From NCBI RefSeq assembly GCF_037996645.1, contig NZ_JBBMXV010000004.1, positions 149,684 through 213,683 on the forward strand: a stretch of 64,000 nt of DNA, given 5' to 3'. Within the stretch, counting starts at the first letter, position 1; each line of letters begins with the position of its first letter. Below, piece by piece: positions 33,123-42,050 of this stretch. A program made the position numbers and the translations under genes. This DNA is from Halalkalicoccus tibetensis (GTDB taxonomy: Archaea; Halobacteriota; Halobacteria; Halobacteriales; Halalkalicoccaceae). The notes below the pieces were generated by a model. It was given only the letters and a program-made list of their open reading frames with translations. It was not told the DNA's origin and searched no databases.

Positions 33123-34213
33123 TCGGCCCGTAGTTCTTCGTTCACCAGTTCGACGGCGTCGCGGACCGCTCCGATCGAGGAGAGGTATCCGGCGCCGACG
33201 CTCGCCTTGAGCGCGAGCGCCGCCCGTCCCCGCAGCACGGTCGGGCCGACCTGCGCGACCGCGCCGTCGCCGATACTGACGAGCCAGCCCGGCGAGTCGA
33301 ACGAGAAACGCTCGGGCCGGGGACTGAAGCCGCCCGATCCGCCCCCGACCAGCGCCGCGAGGCTCTTCGCGACCACGCGGGCTTCGCGGATCGCCGCCTG
33401 CGCGCTCGCGGGGACGGGCTCGCCGTCGTCGTCGATCACGCGGGCAGTGTCGCCGACGACGAAAGTCCGCGAATCGAGCCGCAGGTCGCTTCGGACCCCG
33501 GGGCGCTCGCCGCCGAAGGCGCTCGGCCCGCGGATGCCGCCGGTCCAGACGAAGGTATCGTAGGGGATCGACCCGTCGGCCGTCTCGACGGCGTTTTCGG
33601 TCGCGCGCTCGACGGTCGTCCCCGTCCGCACGTCGACGCCCCGCGATCCGAGCTCCTCCGCGACCGCCGCCCGGAAGTTCGCCGGGAAGTTCGGGGCCAC
33701 GCTGTCGAACCGTTCGAGCAGGACCACCGAGAGCTCCCGGTCCATCGCGGCGATCTCGCCCGCGACCTGCACGCCCGAGAGCCCCGCTCCGCCGACGACC
33801 ACTCGCGACCTACCCTCGACGCTCGCGCGGATCGCTTCGGCGTGTTCGAGGCGCTTCAGCGGGATCGAGAACTCCTCGACGCCCGGCAGGCCGTAGTAGT
33901 TCGTTTCGGCGCCGAGACAGACCGCCGCGTAGTCGTACTCGATATCGCCGTCGGACGTGTGGATCACGCGCGCGTCGCGGTCAACCGCCTCGACGGTCGC
34001 CTCCCGGACCTCCACCCGATCGAACAGCGAGTCGAGCGAGAGGCTGATCGCGTCCGCGAGGTCGGGCCGGCGGATCACGCGATGGAGCTCGTGTTGGATC
34101 AGGTGGTCGGGGTCCCGGTCGACGAGAACGATCCCGGCGTCCGGGAGCTCCCCTTCGAGGCGCTTCGCGAGCGTGACACCGGCGTAGCCCGCCCCACAGA
34201 CGACGATTCGCAT
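33119..34213 (-). CDS. NDH-2-like FAD-dependent oxidoreductase
   Basis: A 364-residue two-dinucleotide-fold protein. The FAD Rossmann motif is MRIVVCGAGYAGVTLAKRLE, the NAD(P) motif RVVVGGAGLSGVQVAGEIAA, and the late FAD Asp motif SRTFVVGDTARVID. This is the layout of type II NADH dehydrogenase and sulphide:quinone reductases. The usual active-site cysteines for sulphide oxidation are not evident. A likely role is NADH oxidation with quinone reduction at the membrane face. A paralogue sits at 47.3 kb. Confidence 0.85.
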   Translation of the reverse strand: MRIVVCGAGYAGVTLAKRLEGELPDAGIVLVDRDPDHLIQHELHRVIRRPDLADAISLSLDSLFDRVEVREATVEAVDRDARVIHTSDGDIEYDYAAVCLGAETNYYGLPGVEEFSIPLKRLEHAEAIRASVEGRSRVVVGGAGLSGVQVAGEIAAMDRELSVVLLERFDSVAPNFPANFRAAVAEELGSRGVDVRTGTTVERATENAVETADGSIPYDTFVWTGGIRGPSAFGGERPGVRSDLRLDSRTFVVGDTARVIDDDGEPVPASAQAAIREARVVAKSLAALVGGGSGGFSPRPERFSFDSPGWLVSIGDGAVAQVGPTVLRGRAALALKASVGAGYLSSIGAVRDAVELVNEELRAD

Positions 34214-34234
34214 ACGCTCGATACGGAGGGCGGG

Positions 34235-35197
34235 CTAAAAGAGGTGGTCGTCGACCGTCCGGGCTGGGCCACCCACTTCCCAGACGTGGGTCTCGACGCC
34301 CGCCTTCGCTACTTCGTCTTCGACCCGCTCGACGTGCTCCTCGGTGGTGTTGACGTAGACGCTCGCGCCCGTGTCAGTCGAGTAGTAGACCGGCACGCCC
34401 TCCTCGCGGAGCTCGCGCACGCGATTGAATATCTCGATCGTCTCGGGCTGCCAGTAGACCCAACCCGCGGGTCCGGTCATGGTCGTCGCCGCGAGCGAGA
34501 GCGAGTCGTGTTCGGCGAGCTCGAAGGTCCGCTCGAAGTCGCCCTCCCGAAGCGCGTCGCGCAGTTCGGCGATCTGGCCGTGCATGTGGGCCATCCGCGC
34601 CTGGAACATGTGGCTGTCGGCGGCTTCTTCATGAGCTTGCTCTGTCTCCTTATACGAGGGGACGAGCCCGCCGACGATCCGCAGCTCCTCCTCGAGCTCG
34701 GTCTCGATCCGCTCGGAGCGACAGTCCTCGTCGTTCAACCCGGTATGGAGGTGGCTGAACGCACCCGTGACCGCGCGCGCAGCCGACGACGAACCCCGGC
34801 GGGCGACTGTCGAGATCTCGGGCCGCGAGAGGTCGAGCTCCGCGGCCGCACAGAGCGCCATCGCCGCCGCGGCGAAGCCCGACGACGAGGAGCCGAAGCC
34901 GACGTTCGACTGAAAGGAGTTCTCGCTTTCGAGGCGCACCCGGTCGTCGAACCCGCCGAGCTCGCGGACGCGATCGACCACCATCTCGACGCGCTCGCGG
35001 CCCCGTCCCGTGAGCTCCTCGCCGCCGACGACGTAGACGTCCTCATCGGCGCCGAACTCCGCGGTCGTCTTCGTGTGGCTCGGCGCGGTACAGACGCTGA
35101 TCGAGTCGTGATACGGCAGCCTGAGCTCCGGGTCGCGCATCCCGTGGTACTTCGCGAGCCCCTGGATAGGATGGGCGATCGCGGTCGCTTTCTTCAT
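34235..35197 (-). CDS. Phosphomevalonate decarboxylase (MvaD type)
   Basis: A 320-residue GHMP-fold protein. It starts at MKKATAIAHPIQGLAKYHGM; the ATP-binding Gly-rich part (NVGFGSSSSGFAAAAMALCA) is about residue 95-115, and FSHLHTGLNDEDCRSERI follows. In haloarchaea this decarboxylase acts on phosphomevalonate to give isopentenyl phosphate in the archaeal mevalonate pathway. The family assignment is solid; whether substrate is mono- or diphosphorylated cannot be read from the sequence. Confidence 0.88.
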   Translation of the reverse strand: MKKATAIAHPIQGLAKYHGMRDPELRLPYHDSISVCTAPSHTKTTAEFGADEDVYVVGGEELTGRGRERVEMVVDRVRELGGFDDRVRLESENSFQSNVGFGSSSSGFAAAAMALCAAAELDLSRPEISTVARRGSSSAARAVTGAFSHLHTGLNDEDCRSERIETELEEELRIVGGLVPSYKETEQAHEEAADSHMFQARMAHMHGQIAELRDALREGDFERTFELAEHDSLSLAATTMTGPAGWVYWQPETIEIFNRVRELREEGVPVYYSTDTGASVYVNTTEEHVERVEDEVAKAGVETHVWEVGGPARTVDDHLF

Positions 35198-35289
35198 ACC
35201 ACGACCGGCGGGTGACTGGCGCATAAACGCTGTGTTGTCCGACCGGCGCGGATCGAACCGCTCAACACGCCAGCCCCTCGACTCCCGGT

Positions 35290-35973
35290 ATGGGAACCCG
35301 ACTGGACTCGCCGGAGGCGCAGGCCGCGGAGGTCGTCGACCGCCTCTCCGTTGAGTACCCCGATACGACCATCTCGCTTCGTTTCTCGAACCGGCTCGAA
35401 CTCCTCATCGCGGTGATCCTCTCGGCCCAGTGTACCGACGAGCGGGTCAACCAGGAGACCGAACACCTCTTCGCGAAGTACGACGGGCCCGAGGAGTACG
35501 CGAACGCCGATCAGGAGGAGCTCGCCGAGGACCTCAGCTCGATCACCTACTACAACAACAAGGCGGGCTACATCCGCGAGGCCTGCGGGATCATCGTCGA
35601 GGAGCACGACGGCGAGGTGCCCGACACGATGAGCAAGCTGACCGATCTACCGGGCGTCGGCAGGAAGACCGCGAACGTCGTGCTCCAGCACGGTCACGAG
35701 CTCGTCGAGGGCGTCGTCGTCGACACCCACGTCCAGCGCCTGACCCGTCGGCTCGGGATCACCGAGGAGCGCTCGCCCGAGAAGATCGAACGGGTGCTGA
35801 TGGAGCTACTCGCGCGCGAGGACTGGCAGGATTTCACCCACCTGTGTATCAGCCACGGCCGGGCGACCTGCACCGCGAGGAACCCGGACTGTTCGGAGTG
35901 CGTCCTCGAGGACGTCTGTCCCTCCTCGAAGCTCGACAGCGAGGTGGACCTCGCGAGCGGCGAGGCCTGGTGA
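35290..35973 (+). CDS. nth: Endonuclease III (DNA glycosylase/AP lyase)
   Basis: A 227-residue HhH-GPD protein. The hairpin LTDLPGVGRKTANVVLQHG carries the catalytic Lys (GRKTA) and VVDTHVQRLTRRLG the catalytic Asp. A [4Fe-4S] cluster is formed by Cys194, Cys201, Cys204 and Cys210 (C-x6-C-x2-C-x5-C). It removes oxidised pyrimidines and cleaves the AP site in base-excision repair. Divergent from the mevalonate decarboxylase gene. Confidence 0.95.
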   Translation: MGTRLDSPEAQAAEVVDRLSVEYPDTTISLRFSNRLELLIAVILSAQCTDERVNQETEHLFAKYDGPEEYANADQEELAEDLSSITYYNNKAGYIREACGIIVEEHDGEVPDTMSKLTDLPGVGRKTANVVLQHGHELVEGVVVDTHVQRLTRRLGITEERSPEKIERVLMELLAREDWQDFTHLCISHGRATCTARNPDCSECVLEDVCPSSKLDSEVDLASGEAW

Positions 35974-36028
35974 GCCGGCGCGGGCGGGCCGAACCGTTTT
36001 CATCCTCCGTCGAGAAGGCGAGGGTGTC

Positions 36029-36265
36029 ATGACTGAATCAGACGAACACGGCCGGGACGTCGAACTCGAGAAGGAAAAGGACGAGGAAGAGGAGGCCGAC
36101 GTCGACGAGGAAATCGCCGAGAAGGACGAGGAGGAGCTCCAACGCCAGCAGGAGGAGGAAGTCGAGGAGAAGCTCGACGCTGAGGACGAACAGCGCGAGG
36201 CCGCCGCCGAGGAGACGGCCAACCCCGACGCCCACCGCGACGAGCGACCGTACAACAACGGCTGA
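36029..36265 (+). CDS. Highly acidic, helical low-complexity protein
   Basis: A 78-residue protein dominated by Glu, Asp, Lys and Gln (EEEADVDEEIAEKDEEELQR), with Ala-rich tail and DRHEDERPYNNG-like end. No transmembrane segment or motif. It would be a long charged helix. Conservation is unknown; the reading frame is clean and begins shortly after nth, but a low-complexity sequence gives weak coding evidence. Confidence 0.5.
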   Translation: MTESDEHGRDVELEKEKDEEEEADVDEEIAEKDEEELQRQQEEEVEEKLDAEDEQREAAAEETANPDAHRDERPYNNG

Positions 36266-36272
36266 CCCGGTC

Positions 36273-36761
36273 TCAGACCGCCGGTAGGACGTAGTTCAGC
36301 GCGAACTGGGCGACCCCCAGGACGTACGCGACCAGCCAGCACAGCACGTAGCCGATCACGCCGACGCGCAGCCGGAAGCGCCACGCGCCCATGTTCTCGT
36401 GGAGGTCGTCGATGTCAACCTCCTGTCCGGGGTCGCCGTAGAGGTCGTGGCCGTACTTAGCTTGGAAGATCCGGACGATGCCGGTGAGCGCGAACAGGAG
36501 GAAGGCGTAGGCCTGGACGCCGAAGACGGCGTGCATCGCCTGGACCCCGGTGAGCTGATCGAGCAGGCGCGGGGCCATCCAGAGCACGACCGGCCCCGTC
36601 GTCAGTACGAGACCGGTGACGATGTATTTGAGGTGGCGCGTCAGCACCGCCCAGGTCACCGGCTCGTTCTCGACGATGATCCACGCCCCGTAGAGGTAGA
36701 ACGGGAAGCTCACCGTCACCGACACCAGGGCGATCGTCGCCCACACGGCTGCCTCGACCAT
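36273..36761 (-). CDS. Membrane protein beside the cytochrome bc operon
   Basis: Start at the ATG giving MVEAAVWATIALVSVTVSFP. About 162 residues with four hydrophobic segments (IALVSVTVSFPFYLYGAWII, YIVTGLVLTTGPVVLWMAP, AVFGVQAYAFLLFALTGIV, GVIGYVLCWLVAYVLGVAQF) and a cytoplasmic-looking loop YGHDLYGDPGQEVD. It matches a haloarchaeal membrane family that is normally encoded near the Rieske/cytochrome b genes. It is divergent from the DUF-type gene at 36.85 kb. Role unknown. Confidence 0.7.
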   Translation of the reverse strand: MVEAAVWATIALVSVTVSFPFYLYGAWIIVENEPVTWAVLTRHLKYIVTGLVLTTGPVVLWMAPRLLDQLTGVQAMHAVFGVQAYAFLLFALTGIVRIFQAKYGHDLYGDPGQEVDIDDLHENMGAWRFRLRVGVIGYVLCWLVAYVLGVAQFALNYVLPAV

Positions 36762-36849
36762 CACTGGCGCTTGGCGTGGGGGCGCGTTAAGCGGCCCGGA
36801 TCCGCCCGTCCCGGAACACGTATGCCTGCGCCGGTCCAACCGCCGGGCA

Positions 36850-37617
36850 ATGGCTGACGGTCGATCCTCGAGCGACGAGGGGACCCGGAGCGACGAGCCC
36901 GAGCGACCGCCGCTCGACGAGGACGTCGACTTCGACGACTTCGGGCCCGAGGACATGGCGCGGATGGACGCCGACGACTGGGAGGCGGCGTTCGATCCCG
37001 ACTCCTGGATCACCGGCCGGGAGCTGATCGATCGGGTCGAGGCCGACCTTCAGCGGCGGATCGCCGATCGGGACGTCTTCGCGGTGCTCGAACGCTTCGA
37101 GGACCCTCCACGGATGCTCGCCTACTCGGACGAGGGGTACGCCATCGTCTACCCCGACGGCAGCGTCGAGGGCCGGGGGACGGTGGTCCGGGACGTGAAG
37201 CCGACGGTCGCGCTCTGCTCGATGGACGACTACGAGGTGCCCGACCCGCCCGAGGAGTGGTCGCTGCCCGATCCGCAGGAGGTCCCGGAGGGCAGCGGCG
37301 ACCTCGGCAACAAGATGCTACAGGTAATCGCCTTCGGGCTGTTGCTCGCGGGGATCGCCGCCTTCGTCGGGCTGTTCGTCGGCGACGTGGGTGATTCGGC
37401 GGTGATCGTCCTGGTCGTCTCGATCCTGTTCGTCATCGCGAGCGTCTTCCTCTTCCTGGTCGTCGCCAACGCACGCCTTTCGGATCGCTTCCGCGCCGTC
37501 GAATACCGCAACCGCCTCCGTGCGGCGGGCGCCGAGTCGGGCGAGCGCCCGGAGTTCGTCCCCGTCGAGGACGGTGAACTCGTCCCGCTCGAGGAGGGTC
37601 GAGAGGGCGCCGAATAG
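36850..37617 (+). CDS. Membrane-anchored protein upstream of halocyanin
   Basis: A 255-residue protein. The first 150 residues are acidic and soluble (FEDPPRMLAYSDEGYAIVYP, VVRDVKPTVALCSMDDYEVP). Two transmembrane helices follow (VIAFGLLLAGIAAFVGLFVG, AVIVLVVSILFVIASVFLFL). The C terminus ends near REGAE. This type of gene heads the bc-complex locus in haloarchaea. No enzyme signature is visible; it may help assemble the complex (inference). Confidence 0.72.
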   Translation: MADGRSSSDEGTRSDEPERPPLDEDVDFDDFGPEDMARMDADDWEAAFDPDSWITGRELIDRVEADLQRRIADRDVFAVLERFEDPPRMLAYSDEGYAIVYPDGSVEGRGTVVRDVKPTVALCSMDDYEVPDPPEEWSLPDPQEVPEGSGDLGNKMLQVIAFGLLLAGIAAFVGLFVGDVGDSAVIVLVVSILFVIASVFLFLVVANARLSDRFRAVEYRNRLRAAGAESGERPEFVPVEDGELVPLEEGREGAE

Positions 37618-37699
37618 GACGCCTCGTCCGGTCCCCGCGAGCATCCCGAGTCAGCGTCATCGGTGGGTTTAAGCGAACACGGTCCTGAATCCTGCCTGT

Positions 37700-38326
37700 A
37701 TGAAGAGGCGGGAGTTTATCACGGCGGCGGGTGTCGGGAGCGCCGCGACAGCGGTCGGTGCGACCGGCGCCGTCGGTACCGCGGCCGCCCAGGAAGACGA
37801 GGAGCCCGACTGGGGCGAGTTCGTCGAGGACGCGCCGAACTTCGACGAGACCGAAGACCTGCGCGGCGAGGAAGAGGTCGAAGTGACCGTCGGCGCCGGC
37901 GACGGCCTCCAGTTCGAGCCGGCGGCGATCTGGGTCGATCCGGGGACGAACGTCGTCTGGGAGTGGACCGGCGACGGCGGTGGCCACAACGTCGCGAGCA
38001 CCGAGGGCGAGGAGTTCGAGACCGACGTCACCGACGAGGCCGGCTTCACTTTCGAGCACACCTTCGAGGAGGAGGACCAGATCAACGAGTACGAGTGTAC
38101 GCCACACACCGCTCAGGACATGCACGGCGGGGTCGCCGTCGGCGACGGCGTCGAGACCCGGGAGGTGGCCGACGAGGGCGTCGTCGAGGACCCCACCGAG
38201 ATGGGCGTCCAGATCCAGGAGCACTACGTCGGGATCGGGGCGATCCTCATGATCACCGTCTCGCTGGTGTTCACGTTCTTCGTCCTGAAGTACGGCGAGT
38301 CGCCACACGCGAAAGGGGGTAACTAA
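37700..38326 (+). CDS. Halocyanin-like blue copper protein, C-terminally membrane-anchored
   Basis: A 208-residue protein. Tat signal MKRREFITAAGVGSAATAVG leads to an acidic linker and a cupredoxin domain. Copper ligands: the first His is in WTGDGGGHNVAS; the C-x2-H-x4-M cluster is in YECTPHTAQDMHGG. A transmembrane helix at the C terminus (YVGIGAILMITVSLVFTFFV) anchors it. As a membrane-bound electron carrier it could take the place of cytochrome c between the bc complex and an oxidase. It is followed one base later by the next gene. Confidence 0.88.
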   Translation: MKRREFITAAGVGSAATAVGATGAVGTAAAQEDEEPDWGEFVEDAPNFDETEDLRGEEEVEVTVGAGDGLQFEPAAIWVDPGTNVVWEWTGDGGGHNVASTEGEEFETDVTDEAGFTFEHTFEEEDQINEYECTPHTAQDMHGGVAVGDGVETREVADEGVVEDPTEMGVQIQEHYVGIGAILMITVSLVFTFFVLKYGESPHAKGGN

Positions 38327-38716
38327 ATGTCATCATCAGGAAGCACGTACGGCGATATCCACCGGTACGAGCCGGCCCGCGAGAGCACCGTCGCCGTCAT
38401 CGGAATCGTCCTCCTGACGCTCCTCGAGGTCGTGTTGGTCGGCCTGTTCACCTACGGGCTCGTGATGGCCTGGGGGACGACCCAAATCGGCAACATCTAT
38501 CTCGGGCTGCTGCTCGCACTGATCTTCATCGATCTGGCGTTCATCCTTGTGCTCTATCGCAAGGAGTTCCTCCCCGACGTGATGATCGTCAAGAAGCGAC
38601 GCCGGAAGTGGGAGGACCTCTACGTCCGCGAGGAGCAGGCCGAAGGACAGGAGTTCGCTGACGGCGCACTGGAACACTTCAAACGCGCGGTCTACCCGTA
38701 CTACAAGAAGAACTAA
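38327..38716 (+). CDS. Small bc-complex membrane protein
   Basis: A 129-residue protein with two transmembrane segments (TVAVIGIVLLTLLEVVLVGL, IYLGLLLALIFIDLAFILVL) and a charged C-terminal domain ending FKRAVYPYYKKN. Start abuts the halocyanin stop codon, and its stop lies two bases before the Rieske start. It belongs to a family restricted to this haloarchaeal operon and is presumably an accessory subunit. Confidence 0.75.
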   Translation: MSSSGSTYGDIHRYEPARESTVAVIGIVLLTLLEVVLVGLFTYGLVMAWGTTQIGNIYLGLLLALIFIDLAFILVLYRKEFLPDVMIVKKRRRKWEDLYVREEQAEGQEFADGALEHFKRAVYPYYKKN

Positions 38717-38718
38717 TA

Positions 38719-39864
38719 ATGTCAACAGAAGAAGACAAATATCCGGTCGAATCCGACCGCCGACGGTTCGTCAAGGGCGTCGTCGGCGCGGCGGCGATCG
38801 CCGGCATCGGTTCGACGGGCGCAGCGGCAGTCAACACCGCCACCCCGCCGACGGGGACCGGCGGCGGCGTCATCGACTTCATGGGGATCGAGCGAACGGG
38901 CGGTCCGGCCCCCCGTGGAATGCCGATCATCCCGGTCGAGATCGACGACGACGGCACCATCAGCGGTCGGTGGCCCGAGGTACAGGAAGTCGAGGTCGAG
39001 GGTCAAACGGAGTTCATCGCCGAGGAGGAGCTCGGCGGGCTCACCTACTCCTCGCAGTGGTACCAGTACTGCGGGAAACAGACCTCGCCGGCGCTGCTCC
39101 CCCAGGCCCAGCAGAACAACGAGTTCCTCTCCTCGCCCCAGTCGCAGTACGAGTGGCAGGGCGAGCTCGGCGAGGACGAAGCCTTGAACCTCGATCACTT
39201 CGACGACTACGAGGAGTGGGGCAACGAGATCGGCGACGACGGCGTCGGCAAGCCCGCCGCCGCGACGTGGCGCTCTGACGGCCTCGACGGCGGGGACGTC
39301 CTCGAAGTGATCGTCATCCGCAGCACGGCGATCGAGGAAGCGGCCGAGGAGGACGAGTTCCTCGAGGCCGCAACAGAGGAGGGCGTGTTTGCGTTCCTCA
39401 ACGTCTGTACGCACTTCTGTTGCATCCCCGGGTTCAAGGTCTCGGAGACCGCCGACAACATCGGCGCTGGAGACAGCGTCTTCTGTCAGTGCCACCAGTC
39501 GGTCTACGACCCCTTCTCGATCTTCGAGCAGTCGTTCATCTCGTTCCCGCAGCCCGACGACGTCGAGGAGCCCGAGGGTGGCGGCGACGACGAGGAGGAC
39601 GGCGATGGCGAAGAGGAAGAAGGCGGTGAAGACGAGGAGGGTGGTGAGGAAGAAGGTGGCGGCGACGAGGACGGCGGCGGTGATGAAGAGGAAGAAGGCG
39701 GAGAGGAAGGCGACGACGAGGTCGGCGAAGAAGGCGGCGGCGAAGGAGCCGACGAGGGAGACGAAGAGGACGCCGCCCAAGGCGGGGATGACGGTGCCGA
39801 GGGCGCCGAAGGTGCCGCGGGAGGCGGCGGAGAGGACGATAACGGCGGGGAATCGGGTCTATGA
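38719..39864 (+). CDS. Rieske iron-sulphur protein with long acidic tail
   Basis: A 381-residue protein. Tat-type signal SDRRRFVKGVVGAAAIAGIG at the N terminus. The Rieske cluster motifs are CTHFCCIPGF (Cys and His ligands) and FCQCHQSVYDPF (second Cys and His). The last 100 residues, after PQPDDVEEPE, are almost only Glu, Asp and Gly with Ala/Gln at the end. That tail would extend a negatively charged arm into the external medium. The gene overlaps the cytochrome b start by 4 bases (ATGA). It receives electrons from quinol. Confidence 0.93.
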   Translation: MSTEEDKYPVESDRRRFVKGVVGAAAIAGIGSTGAAAVNTATPPTGTGGGVIDFMGIERTGGPAPRGMPIIPVEIDDDGTISGRWPEVQEVEVEGQTEFIAEEELGGLTYSSQWYQYCGKQTSPALLPQAQQNNEFLSSPQSQYEWQGELGEDEALNLDHFDDYEEWGNEIGDDGVGKPAAATWRSDGLDGGDVLEVIVIRSTAIEEAAEEDEFLEAATEEGVFAFLNVCTHFCCIPGFKVSETADNIGAGDSVFCQCHQSVYDPFSIFEQSFISFPQPDDVEEPEGGGDDEEDGDGEEEEGGEDEEGGEEEGGGDEDGGGDEEEEGGEEGDDEVGEEGGGEGADEGDEEDAAQGGDDGAEGAEGAAGGGGEDDNGGESGL

Positions 39865-40661
39865 GCCTCGAACGCAAGGACGAGCACGATCACCGCGGCT
39901 GGATGCAGGAGCGGGATCTGACCCCCATCGAGCAGGGCTATCTGATGACCCTGATGTGGCTCGACAAGCGCTTTCGCATCGTCGACTATCTGGAGCTGCT
40001 GGAGACGATGTACTACCGGGTCAACCTCCAGATGCCCAAGAGCCACACCGAGCAGTACAACCTCGACAACAAGTTCTGGTACTGGTACCCGCTGTACTCG
40101 CTGGGGGCGTTCTCGACGATCGCATATATCGTCGCGGCGGTGACGGGGGCCTTACTGGGCTTCTACTACGCGCCCTCGACCGCCGACGGGATGGAGGAGA
40201 CCGTCGCGTACGACGACGTCGTCTTCATCATGCAGGACCTGAACTTCGGGTACTTCCTCCGGAGTCTGCATCGGTGGTCCGCCCAGATCATGACCGCGGC
40301 GGTGTTCCTGCACATGCTGCGGGTCTACTTCACGGGCTCGTACAAGGAGCCCCGGGAGGTCAACTGGCTGATCGGGATCGTCCTGATCAGTCTGACGATG
40401 GTGTTCGGCTACACGGGCTACCTGCTGCCCTGGAGCCAGCTGTCGTACTGGGCCGGCCAGATCGGCGTCGAGATGGCGCTGTCGATCCCCTTCATCGGCG
40501 AGTGGATCGCGCAGCTGATCTTCGGCGGGTTCAGCCTCGACGCATCGACACTCCAGCGGATGTACATCCTGCACGTGTTCATCCTGCCGTTCGTGGTGAC
40601 GGCGCTGATCGCCATCCACATCGGCATCGTCTGGATGCAGGGAATCGCGGAGCCACACTGA
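39861..40661 (+). CDS. Cytochrome b, N-terminal subunit (b6-like)
   Basis: A 266-residue protein with four core transmembrane helices. The haem ligands are a first His pair, SLHRWSAQIMTAAVFLHMLR (H-x13-H), and a second pair, YILHVFILPFVVTALIAIHI (H-x14-H). The 14-residue spacing is the b6-type arrangement. It ends before the C-terminal part, which is a separate gene at 40668. This subunit holds the two b haems that move electrons across the membrane between the quinol sites. Confidence 0.93.
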   Translation: MSLERKDEHDHRGWMQERDLTPIEQGYLMTLMWLDKRFRIVDYLELLETMYYRVNLQMPKSHTEQYNLDNKFWYWYPLYSLGAFSTIAYIVAAVTGALLGFYYAPSTADGMEETVAYDDVVFIMQDLNFGYFLRSLHRWSAQIMTAAVFLHMLRVYFTGSYKEPREVNWLIGIVLISLTMVFGYTGYLLPWSQLSYWAGQIGVEMALSIPFIGEWIAQLIFGGFSLDASTLQRMYILHVFILPFVVTALIAIHIGIVWMQGIAEPH

Positions 40662-40667
40662 TCGACA

Positions 40668-41453
40668 ATGAGCGAAGAAAACGACACACAGACCGACGGG
40701 GGAGAGCCCCAGACCGATGGTGGCGGCGGCGTTCCGGCCGTTCCGCCGGACGACGAGACGCCCACCTGGCGCGAGCGTAAGGAACGAACCCAGGGCCTCT
40801 CGCGGCTGACCTACGAGTACTTCGAGCGCTCGCGGCGCGAGGACGAGGACCTCAGGCGCGAGTCGACGTACGTCGAGCGCGACGTGCTCGCCTTCCCGAC
40901 CTGGCCCCACGAGACCATCCGGAACCTCGCACTGACGTGCTTCTTCCTCGGCATGATGTTCTTCGTGGCCGCGGCGCTGCCGCCGCACATGCCGTCGCCG
41001 GCGGACCCGAGCTCGACGCCCGAGGTCATCCTGCCCGACTGGTATCTCTACTGGTCGTTCGGCCTGCTGCACCTCGACCCGATCAATCCCGAACTCGCCA
41101 TTCTCGGCGGCGAGAAGCTGATGAGCGACCGCGTCTACGGCGTGATGGCGAACATCGTCGTCGTCAGCTTCATCGCGATCGTCCCCTTCCTCAACAAGGG
41201 GAGCGCCCGTCGGCCCGTCGAGGAGCCATTCTGGGCGGCGCTCGGCGTCGCCGGGATCGTCCTCGCGATCACGCTCGCCGCGCTGCCGCTACAGGACCTG
41301 ATCGATTTCATCGCGACGGACCTGCTGTTCAACCTGGCGTTCTTCCTGCCGCTGATCGCCTTCTTCATCAGCTACGCGATCCTGAAGACGATGCGCGAGG
41401 GCTACATGTACTCGCTCAACCGGCGGTACTACCGGCTCCGACCGCCGAGGTAA
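40668..41453 (+). CDS. Cytochrome b, C-terminal subunit (subunit IV-like)
   Basis: A 261-residue protein. A disordered Gln/Asp/Gly-rich start is followed by TWREKERTQGLSRLTYEYFE-like polar residues and about four helices. The quinol-site signature is ILPDWYLYWSFGLLHLDP (PDWY, where many families have PEWY). It ends YSLNRRYYRLRPPR. Split N- and C-terminal cytochrome b genes match b6f rather than standard bc1. Six bases separate it from the N-terminal gene. Confidence 0.9.
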   Translation: MSEENDTQTDGGEPQTDGGGGVPAVPPDDETPTWRERKERTQGLSRLTYEYFERSRREDEDLRRESTYVERDVLAFPTWPHETIRNLALTCFFLGMMFFVAAALPPHMPSPADPSSTPEVILPDWYLYWSFGLLHLDPINPELAILGGEKLMSDRVYGVMANIVVVSFIAIVPFLNKGSARRPVEEPFWAALGVAGIVLAITLAALPLQDLIDFIATDLLFNLAFFLPLIAFFISYAILKTMREGYMYSLNRRYYRLRPPR

Positions 41454-41479
41454 TACGGCTCCCCGCCTAACCTCACAGC

Positions 41480-41782
41480 ATGTCGGAGTCGTCACCGGAA
41501 CCGTCGGACGACGGGGTCGTCGTCCCGATGCGCGTCTACAAGACCGTCACCGTGTTCTCGACGCTGTTCGCGGTCGTCGGCGTTGTCGGGGGGTTCGTTC
41601 TGCTCGACGTCGCCACCAACCGCGCACAGGCCGATCTCGGGGACGTGAACCCGCTGCTCGCGCTGCTGGGCGTGGCACTGATCGTCGTTTCGGCGGCCAC
41701 CTACGCCTTTTCGACTCGCTTCCGGGCTGCGGAAATGGGAAACGCTAAAGAGAGCGAGGACGAAGAATCGAACAATGGCTGA
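41480..41782 (+). CDS. Small membrane subunit of the bc operon
   Basis: A 100-residue protein with two transmembrane segments (TVFSTLFAVVGVVGGFVLLD and NPLLALLGVALIVVSAATYA) and an acidic C-terminal end. It follows the cytochrome b C-terminal gene by 26 bases and overlaps the next gene by 8. Accessory subunit or assembly factor of the complex. Confidence 0.7.
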   Translation: MSESSPEPSDDGVVVPMRVYKTVTVFSTLFAVVGVVGGFVLLDVATNRAQADLGDVNPLLALLGVALIVVSAATYAFSTRFRAAEMGNAKESEDEESNNG

Positions 41783-42050
41783 CGAGTTCATGAAAGGGTT
41801 CGGGATCCTGATGGGGTCCGGACTGCTCTGGTTCACGATCGCGTCGTGGTTCAACACCCCCGGGTTCGAGGACACGCAGCTGATCGCGCCCAATCCGGAC
41901 GACGTCGGCCTCTACGCCGAGGTCCTGATCGCGGTCAAGGACATCGCCTTCTGGTTCGCGATCCTCGGCGCGCTCACCTTCTGGATCGTCATCCCCGCCG
42001 CCCGCGAGGGCCGCCGCGCCTACGAGGAGCGCCAGCGGAACGCCGACTAA
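41775..42050 (+). CDS. Small membrane subunit of the bc operon (last gene)
   Basis: A 91-residue protein: MADEFMKGFGILMGSGLLWF begins a hydrophobic helix, an extramembrane stretch (GFEDTQLIAPNPDDVGLYAE) follows, then a second helix (IAFWFAILGALTFWIVIPAA). Ends with EERQRNAD. It overlaps the previous gene by 8 bases. Probably the last member of the operon. Confidence 0.7.
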   Translation: MADEFMKGFGILMGSGLLWFTIASWFNTPGFEDTQLIAPNPDDVGLYAEVLIAVKDIAFWFAILGALTFWIVIPAAREGRRAYEERQRNAD

